Below, one piece after another: positions 19,910 through 28,806 of a DNA stretch of 41,672 nt. The position numbers and the translations under genes were made by a program. The notes beneath the pieces were generated by a model. That model did no database searches and was not told where the DNA came from. It was given only the letters and a program-made list of their open reading frames with translations. Each line of letters opens with the position of its first letter. Position 1 is the first letter of the stretch. The stretch comes from Pseudomonadota bacterium (lineage in GTDB: Bacteria; Pseudomonadota; Alphaproteobacteria; Acetobacterales; Acetobacteraceae). Location: NCBI GenBank assembly GCA_021801465.1, contig JAJYXY010000014.1, positions 1 through 41,672 on the forward strand. The letters run 5' to 3'.

Positions 19910-20435
19910 GCGCGTAATCCGCTTCTGCGATATAGACCGCGTGCGCCTTGCCCAGCCGCGAGCTGAACAAGGTGAAATGATCGATCGCAATCGGCGCGGT
20001 GCGGAAGAGATTATGGGCCTGCAAAAACGCGGCGAGCTTTTCCCCTGGCGGGTTGTCGAGGCGCGCGAGCGAGACATGCGGCACGAAACGCCGGCGTTCG
20101 GGGGCAAAGCCAGCGCGTTGCAACGCAGTTTCAATCTTGCTTTGCAAGTGATCGAGCGCCGGATTGCGCTCCACCCCGACCCAGAGCGAGGCCGGTTTGC
20201 CAGCCTTCTCGAAGGTACCAACCCCGGCGAGGGTCAGCGAAAACCCTGGCGCACGCAACGCCGCGAGCGCAAAATCCGCGTCATCGGCGCGATGGCCGGG
20301 GATTTCGCCGATGAAGCGCAGCGTCAGATGGTAATTCTCCGCGGTGATCCAGCGCGCGCCTGGCAAGCCACCGGCGAGCAGGGTCAACCGCTCGCGGAGC
20401 GTCCAAGGCAAATCGAGCGCGACGAAAAGGCGCAT
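19902..20435 (-). CDS. thpR: RNA 2',3'-cyclic phosphodiesterase (2'-5' RNA ligase family)
   Basis: MRLFVALDLP...ENYHLTLRFIGE...FVPHVSLARL: two HxT/S-x motifs; start set at 20435. Confidence 0.92.
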   Translation of the reverse strand: MRLFVALDLPWTLRERLTLLAGGLPGARWITAENYHLTLRFIGEIPGHRADDADFALAALRAPGFSLTLAGVGTFEKAGKPASLWVGVERNPALDHLQSKIETALQRAGFAPERRRFVPHVSLARLDNPPGEKLAAFLQAHNLFRTAPIAIDHFTLFSSRLGKAHAVYIAEADYALG

Positions 20436-20445
20436 GCCGGGCCTT

Positions 20446-21108
20446 TCAGTGCCCGACCAGGGCAAGGAGACGCTCAGCATAGGGCAAAATCTGCGCAACC
20501 ACCCGCGTTTCGCCCGCCTCGTTGGGGTGCAGATGATCCGGCTGAGCGAGCGCCGGGTCGCCGGCGACGCCATCGAGGAAAAACGGCTCAAAAATGACCC
20601 CCGGCCGCTCCGCGAGCCGCGTGAACACGGCGCGGAACCGCGCCCCGTACTCGCTGCCCATGTTCGGTGGCGCATACATCCCGCACAGCAAGACCGGGAT
20701 GTGGCGTGCCGCGAGTTTGTCGAGAATCGCGCCCAGATTGGCCTCCATCTCCTCGGGCGGCGTCCCGCGCAGCCCATCATTGGCGCCAAGTTCAACAAGC
20801 GCGGCCTCCGGCGCCGCCGCGCCGTCATCGCCGAGCAGCCAATCGAGCCGCGCCCGCCCGCCGGCGCTGGTATCGCCCGAGACCGCGCCATCCTCGATCA
20901 CCACCGGCCATCCCCGCAAGGCCAAGCCCTGCGCAAGCAACGCCTGAAACCCCGCTTCGGGCGCCAAGCCGTACCCGGCGGCGAGCGAATCGCCCAGCAC
21001 GAGAAGCCGCGTTGGCGCATGGGCCGGGGCCGCGGCCAGGAGAAACAGCGCGCAAACCGCGAGCAACCCCTCGCGCCGGATGAGAGGAATGCCATATGCT
21101 TTCGTCAT
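20446..21108 (-). CDS. SGNH-hydrolase arylesterase/TesA-like
   Basis: Signal peptide then RLLVLGDSLAAGYGLAPEAGFQALL...GAVSGDTSAGGRARLDWLL...ELGANDGLRG...DHLHPNEAGE. Confidence 0.92.
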   Translation of the reverse strand: MTKAYGIPLIRREGLLAVCALFLLAAAPAHAPTRLLVLGDSLAAGYGLAPEAGFQALLAQGLALRGWPVVIEDGAVSGDTSAGGRARLDWLLGDDGAAAPEAALVELGANDGLRGTPPEEMEANLGAILDKLAARHIPVLLCGMYAPPNMGSEYGARFRAVFTRLAERPGVIFEPFFLDGVAGDPALAQPDHLHPNEAGETRVVAQILPYAERLLALVGH

Positions 21109-21814
21109 GGATGCTGAAACCGCTCTCCCCGCCGTTGAAAACGCCCTCACCCCCCTCATTCGTGTCCGCAACCTCTCGCTCACGGTGCCCGCCGCCGCCG
21201 GGCCCGTCAACATTCTTCGCGGGCTCGATTTCGACATCGCGGCGGGAGAGACGGTGGCGCTGCTCGGGCCCTCGGGGTCGGGGAAAACCAGCCTCCTCAT
21301 GCTGCTCGCCGGGCTCGAGCGGCCAACCGCAGGCACCATCAGCCTCGCCGGCGAAGAGTTGGCCGGGCTCAGCGAAGACGCGCTGGCACGGCTCCGGCGG
21401 CGGTATATCGGTATCGTTTTTCAGGCCTTTCACCTGATCTCGAGTATGACCGCGCTCGAAAATGTCGCAGTGCCGCTCGAACTCGCGGGCCGGGCTGATG
21501 CACGCGCCCGCGCCCGCGCCGCCCTCGAGGCGGTCGGGCTCGGCCATCGCCTCACCCATTTACCGAGCACGCTTTCGGGCGGCGAACAGCAGCGCGTCGC
21601 CATCGCCCGCGCCTTCAGCGCCGCGCCGCGCCTCATTCTTGCCGACGAGCCAACCGGCAATCTCGACCAAGCAACGGGGCGCGAGATCATTTCGCTGCTC
21701 TTTGCCGAGCAGCGCGCGCATGCGACCACCCTCTTGCTCGTGACCCATGACCCGGCGCTCGCGGCGCGTTGCGAACGTCGGGTCTACCTCGCCGACGGGC
21801 GCCTCGTTTCGTGA
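21107..21814 (+). CDS. ABC transporter ATP-binding protein, YbbA/LolD type
   Basis: Walker A GPSGSGKT, signature [15 protein letters not shown], Walker [13 protein letters not shown]. Confidence 0.95.
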   Translation: MDAETALPAVENALTPLIRVRNLSLTVPAAAGPVNILRGLDFDIAAGETVALLGPSGSGKTSLLMLLAGLERPTAGTISLAGEELAGLSEDALARLRRRYIGIVFQAFHLISSMTALENVAVPLELAGRADARARARAALEAVGLGHRLTHLPSTLSGGEQQRVAIARAFSAAPRLILADEPTGNLDQATGREIISLLFAEQRAHATTLLLVTHDPALAARCERRVYLADGRLVS

Positions 21815-24318
21815 AGCTGGCGGGACGGCTGGCTTTGCGGCAACTGCGCAGCGGTTTGCGCAGCTGGTGGCTGGTGATTGCGTGTCTTGCACTCGGGGTG
21901 GGCGCGATCGCCGCGGTCGGCGAAGTGCGGGCGGGCCTGGCCGCCGGGCTTGCGGCCGATGGGCGGCGGATTCTCGGCGGCGATATCGAAATCGCCTCGG
22001 GCGCGGAGCCGGTTCCGGCCGAGGTGGCAGCGTTTTTGCGCGCGCAAGGGGCGCGGCTTTCCGAGGTGGTGCGGCTCCGCTCCTTGCTGGTTGCCGATAA
22101 TGGTGCGCGGGCGCTGGTCGAGCTCAAGGCGGTCGATGGCGCCTGGCCGCTCATCGGCACCGTGACCCTCGCCCCGGCGCAGCCGCTGGCGGCCGCACTC
22201 GCGCCGCGCGATGGGCGCTTTGGGCTGCTTGCTGAACGCGCCGTCCTCGACCGGCTCGGGGTAACGCTTGGCGCGCGGCTTCGGCTCGGCAACGCCGAAT
22301 TCGTGCTGCGCGGCATCATCGAGGACGAACCCGATCGGGTGGGGAGCGCTGCCCTATTTGGCCCGCGCGTGCTGATTTCCGAGGCAGCCCTCGCGGCAAC
22401 CGGGCTGATCCAGCCCGGAAGTCTCGATGACCACGCCCTCCGCGCCGTCGTTACCGGCGATGGCGCCGGGCTGGCGGCAGCCCTTAAGGCGCGTTTCGCC
22501 GCACTCGGCCTCAGGGTACGCGAGGCGCGAGAGGCGGCGCCGGAACTCACCCGCTTCATCGACCGCATCGCGCTTTTTCTCTCGCTCACTGGGCTCACCA
22601 CGCTGCTCATGGGCGGGATTGGCGTCGCCAACGGGGTTCGCGCCTGGGTCGCCGCGGAGACGCGGAATTTGGCCATTCTGCGATGTCTCGGCGCCACCGA
22701 TCGGCTGCTTTTCAGCCTCGCGGCGCTGGAGGTCGGGGCTTTGGCGCTGATGGGTCTCCTGCTTGGTCTTGCGCTCGGCGCGGCGGCGCCGTTTTTGCTC
22801 GGCGGCCTGTTGCGCCACCTGCTCGGCATTTCTCTCGCCGGCGGTATCGCGCCCGCGCCCTTGCTGCTCGCAGCCCTTTACGGCGCGCTGACGGCGGCGG
22901 TGTTTGCGCTCCGACCGCTTGCGCGCACGCTCCGGATTCCCGGCGCGGCGTTGTTTCGCGAGGCGTCTCTGGCCGAAACGGCGTGGCCCGGTGCCCGCAT
23001 CGCGCTCGCCATCGCGGCCTTTGCCGCGGCGCTCGCCGGGCTGATGCTCGCGGCAACGCCGGATCACAGGCTCGCGATTTGGTTTTGTCTCGCCATTCCC
23101 GCGGCCTTTCTCTTACTTCGTGGTGGCGCGTGGCTGCTGATGCGCCTGGCTCGGCTCGGGCGGCTTTTCGCGTCGCCCGCGCTCCGTCTCGGATTTGCCA
23201 ATCTCTATCGGCCCGGGTCGGCGAGCCCGGTCATTCTGCTCTCGCTAGGGCTTGGCTTATCGACCCTGGCCACGGTTGCGCTGATCGCCGGCAATCTGCG
23301 CCGCGAAATCGGCTCTGAGATGCCGACGCACGCGCCCTCGCTATTTTTCATCGATATTCAGCCAGATGAGCGTGCGCGCTTTCATGCCATCATCGCCGCC
23401 GATCCCGCCGCCGGCGCCATCGAGGAGGTGCCCAATCTTCGCGCTCGTATCACGGCGATCGCCGGTGTCCCGGTCGCGGAGATCAAACCGCGGCCCGACA
23501 TCGCCTGGGTGTTGCGCGGCGATCGCGGCCTCACTTATGCCGCGGCGCCCCCGGCGGGAGCGGTGCTCATCGCCGGCCAATGGTGGCCGGCGGATTATCA
23601 CGGTCCGCCGCTGCTCTCTTTCGATGCCGCCATCGCCGCGGGGCTCGGTCTTCATCTCGGCGATACGGTAACGCTAAGCGTACTCGGCCGGCGGATCGAT
23701 TTCCGGGTCGCCAATCTTCGGGCGATCGATTGGTCGTCGTTCGATCTCAATTTCGTGATGGTGGCGAGCCCCGACCCGCTTACCCACGCGCCGCATAGTT
23801 TTATCGCCGCGCTCCACGCAAGACCGGGGAGCGAGGGGCGGATTTTGCGCACTGTCACCGACGCGCTGCCCAATGTCACCGGCGTGCCACTCGCCGATGT
23901 GCTGGCGAGCGTCGCCGCCTTGCTTGCGCGGATCAATGCCGCATTGCTCGCGACCAGTTCGCTCACGCTGCTCGCCGGTGCCCTGGTGCTCGCCGGGACG
24001 ATGGCGGCGAGCCAGCAGCGGCGGCGGCGCGAGGCGGTGATCCTAAAGACGCTCGGGGCCAGCCGCCGGCAAATTCTGGTCGCCTGGCTCGCCGAATTCG
24101 GCAGCCTCGGCCTCGCCGCCGCCGGCATCGCCGCCCTCATCGGCGGCCTCGCGAGCTATGGCGTGCTGCATTTCATCCTCGATGTCGCGTGGGTGTTTCT
24201 GCCCGGCGCCTTGCTGTGGCCGCTTATCGCAGCACTTGCCCTGATCTTGTTCGTCGGTGCCAGTGCCCTCACCGCCGCGCTCGGCGCGCGGGCGGGACCG
24301 ATGCTGCGGAATGATTAA
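21811..24318 (+). CDS. FtsX-like ABC transporter permease (YbbP type)
   Basis: GTG start overlapping the ATPase stop; multiple TM segments; RNLAILRCLGATDRLLFSLAALE and REAVILKTLGASRRQILVAWLAEF. Confidence 0.92.
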   Translation: MKLAGRLALRQLRSGLRSWWLVIACLALGVGAIAAVGEVRAGLAAGLAADGRRILGGDIEIASGAEPVPAEVAAFLRAQGARLSEVVRLRSLLVADNGARALVELKAVDGAWPLIGTVTLAPAQPLAAALAPRDGRFGLLAERAVLDRLGVTLGARLRLGNAEFVLRGIIEDEPDRVGSAALFGPRVLISEAALAATGLIQPGSLDDHALRAVVTGDGAGLAAALKARFAALGLRVREAREAAPELTRFIDRIALFLSLTGLTTLLMGGIGVANGVRAWVAAETRNLAILRCLGATDRLLFSLAALEVGALALMGLLLGLALGAAAPFLLGGLLRHLLGISLAGGIAPAPLLLAALYGALTAAVFALRPLARTLRIPGAALFREASLAETAWPGARIALAIAAFAAALAGLMLAATPDHRLAIWFCLAIPAAFLLLRGGAWLLMRLARLGRLFASPALRLGFANLYRPGSASPVILLSLGLGLSTLATVALIAGNLRREIGSEMPTHAPSLFFIDIQPDERARFHAIIAADPAAGAIEEVPNLRARITAIAGVPVAEIKPRPDIAWVLRGDRGLTYAAAPPAGAVLIAGQWWPADYHGPPLLSFDAAIAAGLGLHLGDTVTLSVLGRRIDFRVANLRAIDWSSFDLNFVMVASPDPLTHAPHSFIAALHARPGSEGRILRTVTDALPNVTGVPLADVLASVAALLARINAALLATSSLTLLAGALVLAGTMAASQQRRRREAVILKTLGASRRQILVAWLAEFGSLGLAAAGIAALIGGLASYGVLHFILDVAWVFLPGALLWPLIAALALILFVGASALTAALGARAGPMLRND

Positions 24319-24330
24319 CGATCGTTACAA

Positions 24331-24344
24331 TTGATCTCGATCAA
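24331..24344. promoter_or_regulatory. Perfect FNR/FixK-type box TTGATctcgATCAA
   Basis: Exact match to TTGAT-N4-ATCAA in the gap between the FtsX gene and the 44-aa sORF. Confidence 0.65.
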
Positions 24345-24406
24345 GGAAACACGCCCGCCCTGCCGCTCAAATAGCGACCGTATGATGGTTAACAGGGAGG
24401 TGGTCG

Positions 24407-24541
24407 ATGAGCGGTGGAGAAGCGCTGTATCTGGTTTTCGTCGTCGTGACGGCAGCGGTTTTTTCGCTGGCGCTGGCCTGGGTTTCCCGGCAATGCAGTA
24501 AGGGGCAAGTCCTCCTGCCGCCGGAGACTCATAACCACTGA
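24407..24541 (+). CDS. Small membrane protein (44 aa), unannotated in the ORF track
   Basis: ATG with strong RBS (aacAGGGAGGTGgtcgATG); MSGGEALYLVFVVVTAAVFSLALAWVSRQCSKGQVLLPPETHNH*; one predicted TM. Confidence 0.65.
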   Translation: MSGGEALYLVFVVVTAAVFSLALAWVSRQCSKGQVLLPPETHNH

Positions 24542-24636
24542 AGCCGCATACGTGAGCGCCGATTGAGGCGTGGCCAATTCAGGCGTGATTGGCAAGTTTG
24601 GTTCCGCGCCAGCGCCCCCGTCGCTGTCAGCGGGCC

Positions 24637-24673
24637 ATCCTCCGGCCGGGGTTTCATTTCCCGGCCGGAGGAT
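24637..24673. terminator. Strong hairpin: ATCCTCCGGCCGGG-N9-CCCGGCCGGAGGAT, probable bidirectional terminator
   Basis: 14-bp perfect inverted repeat between converging transcription units (sORF + / thiolase -). Confidence 0.75.
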
Positions 24674-24696
24674 TTCTCGTTCCGACTTCCGCAGCG

Positions 24697-25866
24697 TTAT
24701 TTCAGCGGCTCAAGGATCGAGACATAGTTCGCGACCGCAGCCCCACCCATATTGAAGACCGCGCCGAGATCGGCGCGCGGAAGCTGCATCGCCCCGGCCG
24801 AGCCAGTCAGCTGCATCGCCGCGAGCGCATGCATGGAAACCCCCGTCGCGCCGATCGGGTGGCCTTTGGCTTTGAGCCCGCCGGAACGGTTGATCGGCAG
24901 CTTGCCATCAGCGGCCGTCACCCCCTCAAGCGCAAGGCGTGCCCCCTGGCCGGGCTTCGCGAGCCCCATCGCCTCATATTCGATCAACTCGGCGATGGTG
25001 AAGCAGTCATGCGTCTCGACAAAGGAGAGATCCCACACATCGATACCCGCGCCGGCCAGCGCCTGCTGCCAGGCGAGGGTCGCGCCTTCGAACAACACGA
25101 TATCGCGGCGCGACATGGGCAGGAAATCATTGACCTGGGCAGTCGCGCGAAACCGCACCGCTTTGGCCATGGCGCGCGCCGTGTCCTCATCGGTTAGCAC
25201 CATTGCGGCAGCGCCGTCGGAGACCAGCGAGCAGTCACTGCGCTTGAGCGGTGGCGCGACATAGGGGTTTTTCTCACTCACGGTGCGGCAGAATTCAAAG
25301 CCGAGATCGCGGCGCATCTGGGCGAAGGGGTTATCGACACCGTTTTTATGGTTTTTCGCGGCGATCGCCGCCAGCGCGTCCGACTGGTCCCCGAAACGCT
25401 GAAAATAGCGCTCGGCGATGCGGCCGAAAACACCGGCAAAACCGGCCGGAATCTCCGCCTCCTCCCGGCGGTAGCTCGCTTTGAGCAGAATATCGCCGAT
25501 CTCGGGGCCGGGGGTTGCGGTCATTTTTTCGGCGCCGACGACGAGCGCGAAACGGCCACGCCCTGCGGCCAGGAAATCGCGCGCGCCATGCACCGCCGCC
25601 GAGCCGGTTGCGCACGCGTTTTCATAACGCGTCGCCGGCTTAAAACGAAGCTCGGGCACCGCTTGAAAGACCAGGGAGGCGGGGAAATCCTGGCTCGAAA
25701 ACCCATTATTGAAGAGGCCGACGAAAACTGCGTCGATCTCCCCGGGCGCGATCCCGGCGTCGGCGATCGCCTCGCCTGCGACGCGGGCGAAGAGCGCCTC
25801 GATGTCGCCTTCTTCCAGTTTGCCGAAGGGCGAATGCGCCCATCCGACGATGCAAGCCTCGCTCAT
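24697..25866 (-). CDS. Thiolase family protein (acetyl-CoA acetyltransferase)
   Basis: GWAHSPFGKLEEGDIEALFARVAGEAIADAGI...YENACATGSAAVHGARDFLAAG...NRSGGLKAKGHPIGATGVSM. Confidence 0.9.
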   Translation of the reverse strand: MSEACIVGWAHSPFGKLEEGDIEALFARVAGEAIADAGIAPGEIDAVFVGLFNNGFSSQDFPASLVFQAVPELRFKPATRYENACATGSAAVHGARDFLAAGRGRFALVVGAEKMTATPGPEIGDILLKASYRREEAEIPAGFAGVFGRIAERYFQRFGDQSDALAAIAAKNHKNGVDNPFAQMRRDLGFEFCRTVSEKNPYVAPPLKRSDCSLVSDGAAAMVLTDEDTARAMAKAVRFRATAQVNDFLPMSRRDIVLFEGATLAWQQALAGAGIDVWDLSFVETHDCFTIAELIEYEAMGLAKPGQGARLALEGVTAADGKLPINRSGGLKAKGHPIGATGVSMHALAAMQLTGSAGAMQLPRADLGAVFNMGGAAVANYVSILEPLK

Positions 25867-25951
25867 GTTCGTGTTCCTCCATCAGGCCATGATATCAGGG
25901 GCACACGGTATCTCATGCCGGCCTGAAAGCAAACCGCAAGCGGCCGGACGC

Positions 25952-27493
25952 TCAGGCCAGAGGTTCGGGCGGGCCGGCCTCGAAGCTCCGCAGCACTTTT
26001 CCCGAGTCGTGATCCACCTCGTCGAGGCGAACCTCATAGCCCCAGAGATAGGCGAGATGATCGAGCACGCGCTCGGCATCGTCACGCGCCAACATGATCC
26101 CGCGATGGACGCGATTTTGCAAAAGCAGCCGGCGATCGCCATCGAGATCGACATCGACGATTTCGATTTCTGGCTCGTGCTTGACGATATCGAAGCTGTC
26201 GGCGAGCGCGGCGCGGACGGCGCGATAGCCGCGTTCATCGTGGATCGCCTCGACGACGAGATCGGAGCGGCTATCGTCATGGACCGCAAACAGCTTCATC
26301 TTGCGGATCAAGGCTGGACTGAGGAACTGGCGGATGAAGCTCTCATCGCGATAGCCGACCCAGGCTTCGCGCAACGTGCCAAAGGGATCACCATTCCCGG
26401 CGATCTCGGGAAACCATGCCCGGTCTTCCTCGGTCGGGGCTTTGGTGATGCGGGCGATGTCTTGCATCATCGCGAACCCGAGCGCGTAAGGATTGATCCC
26501 GGAAAATCGGGGATCATCGAAATCTGGCTGAAAAACCACGCTGGTATGCGAGTGGAGAAATTCCAGCATGCCGCCATCGTCGAGCACGCCTCGCTCATGC
26601 AGACGGTTCATGATGTGATAATGGACGAAGGTGGCGCACCCCTCATTCATCACCTTGGTTTGCTTTTGCGGATAGAAATACTGCGCGACATGGCGGACGA
26701 TGCGGAGGATCTCGCGTTGCCAGGGCTTCAAGAGCGGTGATTTTTTTTCGAGGAAATAAAGAATGTTTTCCTCGGGCAAGCCGAGCAAGCGGCGGCGCTC
26801 GGCAAGCTCGGGATGGCGCCTCTCCGAGCCCTTGGCATTTGGCAGGGTCCGCCACAAATCATTAAAATTACGCTCTTCGTCGGCACGCCGATCGGCTTCG
26901 CGCCGGGCTTCTTCGGCGAGGTCGAGGCCGCGGCGGCGCGGGTAGCGATTGACCCCTTGGCCCATGAGCGCATGCGCCGCATCGAGCACGCGTTCCACCT
27001 CCGCCTCGCCATATTTGTCCTCGCAGCGCGCGATATAGGCTTTGGCGAAATCCATGTAATCGAGAATGCCGCTGGCATCGGTCCATTGCCGAAAGAGCGC
27101 GTTGTTCTTAAAAAAATGATTATGCCCGAATGCCGCATGCGCTAACACCAGGGCCTGCATCGTCATCGAATTCTCCTCCATGATATAGACGATGCATGGA
27201 TTCGAATTGATCACGATCTCATAGGCGAGACTGCTATAGCCGTTGCGATAAAGCGCCTCATCGCGCGCGAAACGCTTGCCGAAGGACCAATGGCGGTACA
27301 TCAGCGGCAAGCCGATCGAGGAATAGGCGTCGAGCATCTGTTCTGAGGTGATGACTTCGATCTGGTTTGGATAGGTGTCAAGACCGAGCTCGCCCCGCGC
27401 AATCTCTTCGATCAGATCGTGGGCGCGGCGAAGGTCGGAAAAATTCCACTCCTTGCCAGAAGAAATGACAAATTGTTCAGTGCTCGCGCTCAT
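25952..27493 (-). CDS. SpoVR family protein (YcgB)
   Basis: QMLDAYSSIGLPLMYRHWSFGKRFARDE..., EGCATFVHYHIMNRLHE; third gene of the prkA-yeaH-spoVR set. Confidence 0.95.
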   Translation of the reverse strand: MSASTEQFVISSGKEWNFSDLRRAHDLIEEIARGELGLDTYPNQIEVITSEQMLDAYSSIGLPLMYRHWSFGKRFARDEALYRNGYSSLAYEIVINSNPCIVYIMEENSMTMQALVLAHAAFGHNHFFKNNALFRQWTDASGILDYMDFAKAYIARCEDKYGEAEVERVLDAAHALMGQGVNRYPRRRGLDLAEEARREADRRADEERNFNDLWRTLPNAKGSERRHPELAERRRLLGLPEENILYFLEKKSPLLKPWQREILRIVRHVAQYFYPQKQTKVMNEGCATFVHYHIMNRLHERGVLDDGGMLEFLHSHTSVVFQPDFDDPRFSGINPYALGFAMMQDIARITKAPTEEDRAWFPEIAGNGDPFGTLREAWVGYRDESFIRQFLSPALIRKMKLFAVHDDSRSDLVVEAIHDERGYRAVRAALADSFDIVKHEPEIEIVDVDLDGDRRLLLQNRVHRGIMLARDDAERVLDHLAYLWGYEVRLDEVDHDSGKVLRSFEAGPPEPLA

Positions 27494-28782
27494 ACCACGC
27501 CCTCGCTTCGCACGGCTTTATCGCGTGAGAAAAGTTGCCTGAAAACCGGATAAATCTGGCTCCGGTGATTGACCTTACGCATCGCGATCGGCATGCCGGT
27601 TTGCGCGATTCGCTGATAGGCACGCCAAAGTTCAGTCGATCCGCCGTAACGCTCATCCTCCGGCCCAACCTCCAGATAGGCGAAATACTGGCACAAGGGC
27701 AGGATCGACTGTTCGAGCAAAGCGACGGCATGCGCATTGTCGGCGGGCATATTGTCACCGTCGGACGCCTGTGCTGCGTAGACATTCCATTGCTCGCGCG
27801 GATAGCGGGCGCGCAACACCCGGACCATTTCCTCGAGCGCAGTCGAGACAACGGTGCCACCCGATTCGGTCGAAGAAAAAAACGTCTCTTCATCGACTTC
27901 ACGGGCAATGTGGGTGTGACGGATGAACACGATTTCAACCCGCTTGTAGCGGCGGCTGAGGAAGAGATAGAGCAATTTATAAAAACGCTTGGCGAGATCC
28001 TTCATGTGCGCGGTCATCGAACCGGAAACATCCATGAGGCAAAACATCACCGCGCTCGCTGCCGGTCGTGGCACATCCTCGAAGCGGTTATAGCGCACAT
28101 CGATCGGATCGATGAACGGGATGCGCCGGGCGCGGCGGCGGGCATGCTCGATTTCCCCGGCGATTTCGGCAAGCGTCGCGGGATCGGCTGCCTCTTCCTC
28201 GCTCAGGCGGCTGAATTCCGCTTCGCGTGCGGCGATGTCTTCGGGGCGCGGGCGGCGAAGCGCGATACGGCGAGAGAGAGAGTTGCGCATCGTGCGCACG
28301 ACATTGAGATTGGCGGCGGCACCGCTTGTCTGAAATCCCGCACGACGCGGCGTCACCCCTTCGGCTTCACGCAACTCCTTACGCAAAAGATCGGGAAGCT
28401 CGAGATCTTCGAGGAATAGATCGATGAATTCGTCGCGGCTCAAGACGAACTGGAAAGCATCCTCGCTCTCCCCATCGGGCGAGCCGCCACGCCCGCGGCC
28501 TTCACCTTGCGGTGGGCGAGGAATGCGATCGCCCTCGATATATTCCTTGTTGCCGGGGGCGACATGCCAACGCTCTCCCCCCTCGGCGCCGTGATGGAGA
28601 TGCGGCTCGCGTAATGTGTCGGCACGGATGCGGATGCGATTATCAGCCGGGCCGGTAATGCCATCACGTGCCGACGCTTCGCGCACAGCGTCGAGAATCT
28701 GCTTGCGGGCGCGGCGGAGAAAGCGCTGCCGATTGGCGAGACTTTTGCCCTTGGGATTGAGACGTCTGTCGATGATATTCAC
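27490..28782 (-). CDS. YeaH/YhbH (DUF444) family protein
   Basis: MNIIDRRLNPKGKSLANRQRFLRRAR...FCLMDVSGSMTAHMKDLAKRFYKLLYLFLSRRY (VWA-like). Confidence 0.95.
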   Translation of the reverse strand: MNIIDRRLNPKGKSLANRQRFLRRARKQILDAVREASARDGITGPADNRIRIRADTLREPHLHHGAEGGERWHVAPGNKEYIEGDRIPRPPQGEGRGRGGSPDGESEDAFQFVLSRDEFIDLFLEDLELPDLLRKELREAEGVTPRRAGFQTSGAAANLNVVRTMRNSLSRRIALRRPRPEDIAAREAEFSRLSEEEAADPATLAEIAGEIEHARRRARRIPFIDPIDVRYNRFEDVPRPAASAVMFCLMDVSGSMTAHMKDLAKRFYKLLYLFLSRRYKRVEIVFIRHTHIAREVDEETFFSSTESGGTVVSTALEEMVRVLRARYPREQWNVYAAQASDGDNMPADNAHAVALLEQSILPLCQYFAYLEVGPEDERYGGSTELWRAYQRIAQTGMPIAMRKVNHRSQIYPVFRQLFSRDKAVRSEGVV

Positions 28783-28806
28783 GCGCCACTCCGCCTGTTT
28801 GTTCGT

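Noticed and set aside
27205-27218. Additional FNR-like site TTGATcacgATCTC
   Set aside because: Lies inside the spoVR coding sequence with a degenerate right half-site.
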